Positions 62,669 through 64,000 of a DNA stretch of 64,000 bases are shown piece after piece. Numbering within the stretch: the first letter of the stretch is position 1; each line of letters begins with the position of its first letter. The stretch covers positions 124,001 to 188,000 of the forward strand of contig NZ_JAUOTP010000004.1 of the NCBI RefSeq assembly GCF_030546695.1, written 5' to 3'. The notes beneath the pieces are model-generated. The model was not told where the DNA came from. It saw only the letters and a program-made list of their open reading frames with translations, and did not search any database. The stretch is from Sphingomonas natans. Lineage in GTDB: Bacteria; Pseudomonadota; Alphaproteobacteria; Sphingomonadales; Sphingomonadaceae. A program made the translations under genes and the position numbers.

Positions 62669-64000
62669 TCAGGCCGTGACCGGCTCCGCCAGCGCCGTGC
62701 GCACCGCCGCGATCGCCTCGGCGCCCTTCGTGCCGTCCGGACCGCCGCCCTGCGCCATGTCGGGCCGGCCGCCGCCGCCCTGCCCGCCCAGCGCCGCCAC
62801 GGCGAGCTTGACTAGCTCGACCGCGCTGTAGCGCGCGACCAGATCGTCCGAGACGCCGACCGCGACCGCCGCGCGGCCTTCGTTGACGCCGACCAGCGCG
62901 AAGACACCCGAGCCCGCCGCCTGCTTCTGCGCGTCGATCAGGCCGCGCAGGCTCTTGGGATCAAGCCCGTCGATGACCTTGCCGAGGAACGGCACGCCGC
63001 TCGCCAGCATCTCGGGCGCGTCGGCCTCGGCCTTCGCCGCGCCGCCGCCCAAGGCCAGCGCCTTCTTCGCCTCGGCGAGCTCGCGCTCCAGCCGGCGCCG
63101 GTCCTCGACCAACGCTACCAGTCGCGCGGGCACCTCGTCGGGCTGCGCTTTAAGGACGCTTGCCGCCTCACGCAGCCGCTCGTCGCGCTGGACGAGCCAC
63201 AGCCGCGCCGCCTCGCCCGTCAGCGCCTCGATCCGGCGGATGCCCGACGAGACCGCGCTTTCGGCGACGATCTTGAACAGGCCGATATCGCCCAGCGCAT
63301 TGACGTGCGTACCGCCGCACAATTCCACCGACCAGGACGCCGGATCGCCCTCATGGACATGTTTGCCCATCGAGAGGACGCGGACCTCGTCGCCATATTT
63401 CTCGCCGAACAGCGCCATCGCGCCCGCGGCGATCGCCTCGTCGGGCGTCATCAGCCGGGTGGCGACGACGTCATTCTCGCGGATGTGGCGGTTCACCTCG
63501 GCCTCGACGACCGAGATATCCTCGGGGCTCAGCGCCTTTTGGTGCGAGAAATCGAAGCGCAGCCGGTCGGGCGCGACGAGGCTGCCCTTCTGCGTCACGT
63601 GCCCGCCCAGCCGGTGGCGCAGCGCCGCGTGCAGCAGATGCGTCGCGGAGTGATTGGCGCGCAGCTTCGATCGGCGGCTCACGTCGACCGCGAGGTGGAT
63701 CGCATCCCCGACCTTGATCGTGCCGCTCGTTACCGTCGCCTTGTGCGCGTGCAGCCGGCCGAGCGGCTTCGACGTGTCCGAAATGTCGGCCGCGAAACCT
63801 CCGTCGGTACTCGCCGTGCCCGCATCGCCCTGCTGGCCGCCGCTCTCACCGTAGAAAGGCGTCTGGTTGGTGAGGATGACGATCTCGTCGCCCGCATTGG
63901 CCGTCTCGACGCGCTGCCCGTCTTTCACGAGCGCGACGACCTGCGCATCGCCCTCATGCCCCGCATAACCGGTGAATTCGGTGCCGCCCTGCTCCTCGGC
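62669..64000 (-). CDS. alaS: Alanyl-tRNA synthetase, C-terminal half (5' part outside window)
   Basis: The frame is open to the last base, so the start is beyond the window. About 443 residues are seen. The editing domain carries HSATHLLHAAL and the zinc motif CGGTHVNALGDIG. A coiled-coil (RRRLERELAEAKKALAL) and the C-Ala domain with the Gly-rich tail GGQGGGGRPDMAQGG follow. The catalytic aminoacylation domain is outside. No alaS neighbours visible on the left other than pirin. Confidence 0.97.
   Translation of the reverse strand, partial: AEEQGGTEFTGYAGHEGDAQVVALVKDGQRVETANAGDEIVILTNQTPFYGESGGQQGDAGTASTDGGFAADISDTSKPLGRLHAHKATVTSGTIKVGDAIHLAVDVSRRSKLRANHSATHLLHAALRHRLGGHVTQKGSLVAPDRLRFDFSHQKALSPEDISVVEAEVNRHIRENDVVATRLMTPDEAIAAGAMALFGEKYGDEVRVLSMGKHVHEGDPASWSVELCGGTHVNALGDIGLFKIVAESAVSSGIRRIEALTGEAARLWLVQRDERLREAASVLKAQPDEVPARLVALVEDRRRLERELAEAKKALALGGGAAKAEADAPEMLASGVPFLGKVIDGLDPKSLRGLIDAQKQAAGSGVFALVGVNEGRAAVAVGVSDDLVARYSAVELVKLAVAALGGQGGGGRPDMAQGGGPDGTKGAEAIAAVRTALAEPVTA

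Overview
The window looks like chromosomal DNA of a Sphingomonas-type alphaproteobacterium (inference). It has very high GC, long antisense open frames and alphaproteobacterial small families (DUF1476/F1-ATPase inhibitor zeta, DUF2794, DUF4170, NDUFS4-like complex I subunit). It also has a class II DAHP synthase, a large TonB-dependent receptor and scattered palindromic intergenic repeats. I saw no rRNA, tRNA, CRISPR array, prophage or insertion sequence. The window opens inside a methyltransferase gene and closes inside alaS.

Layout. 1-7.7 kb: methyltransferase fragment, DUF885 protein plus thymidine kinase, hrpB helicase, complex I accessory subunit, second methyltransferase, small membrane protein. 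7.8-16 kb: M1 aminopeptidase, PEBP protein, MASE1-PAS-GGDEF cyclase, nrdA with an apparent NrdR-box promoter. 16-24 kb: methyltransferase paralogue, LytTR membrane regulator, hydrolase, enolase, a four-gene small membrane/stress cluster, MlaC-like protein, exonuclease III. 24-32 kb: Grx/BolA pair, ATPase inhibitor zeta, serine acetyltransferase, a frameshifted VOC gene, PutA, phenylalanine hydroxylase, CcmI/CycH-like TPR protein. 32.4-38.7 kb: the most unusual locus. 38.9-49 kb: DAHP synthase, M28 peptidase, hydrolase, DUF808, Kup, a large metalloprotease. 49-64 kb: HxlR/SDR divergent pair, M20 amidohydrolase plus TonB receptor plus Lrp regulator, RND efflux pair, WecB-like epimerase, pirin, alaS 3' part.

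The main candidate for an undescribed system is 32417-38680. A four-gene co-directional set encodes (i) an NAD(P)/FAD oxidoreductase fused to two cyclic-nucleotide-binding domains and a 16-cysteine, four-cluster ferredoxin module, (ii) a multispan protein with conserved-looking histidines suited to b-type haem, (iii) a cytoplasmic FHA domain joined through one membrane span to a ten-CxxCH c-type cytochrome, and (iv) a class III (CpdA-like) cyclic nucleotide phosphodiesterase. Read in order, this is an electron path from NAD(P)H across the membrane, with cNMP sensing, cNMP breakdown and a phosphopeptide-binding fold attached. A cytochrome c maturation-type TPR gene is divergently transcribed next to it. 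The function is inferred from domains only.

Other points: a palindromic repeat sits in frame inside hrpB; at least four families of intergenic inverted repeats recur; the VOC gene has a one-base disruption; and five peptidase/amidohydrolase genes, four with export signals, plus a TonB receptor and an Lrp regulator suggest a peptide-scavenging lifestyle.
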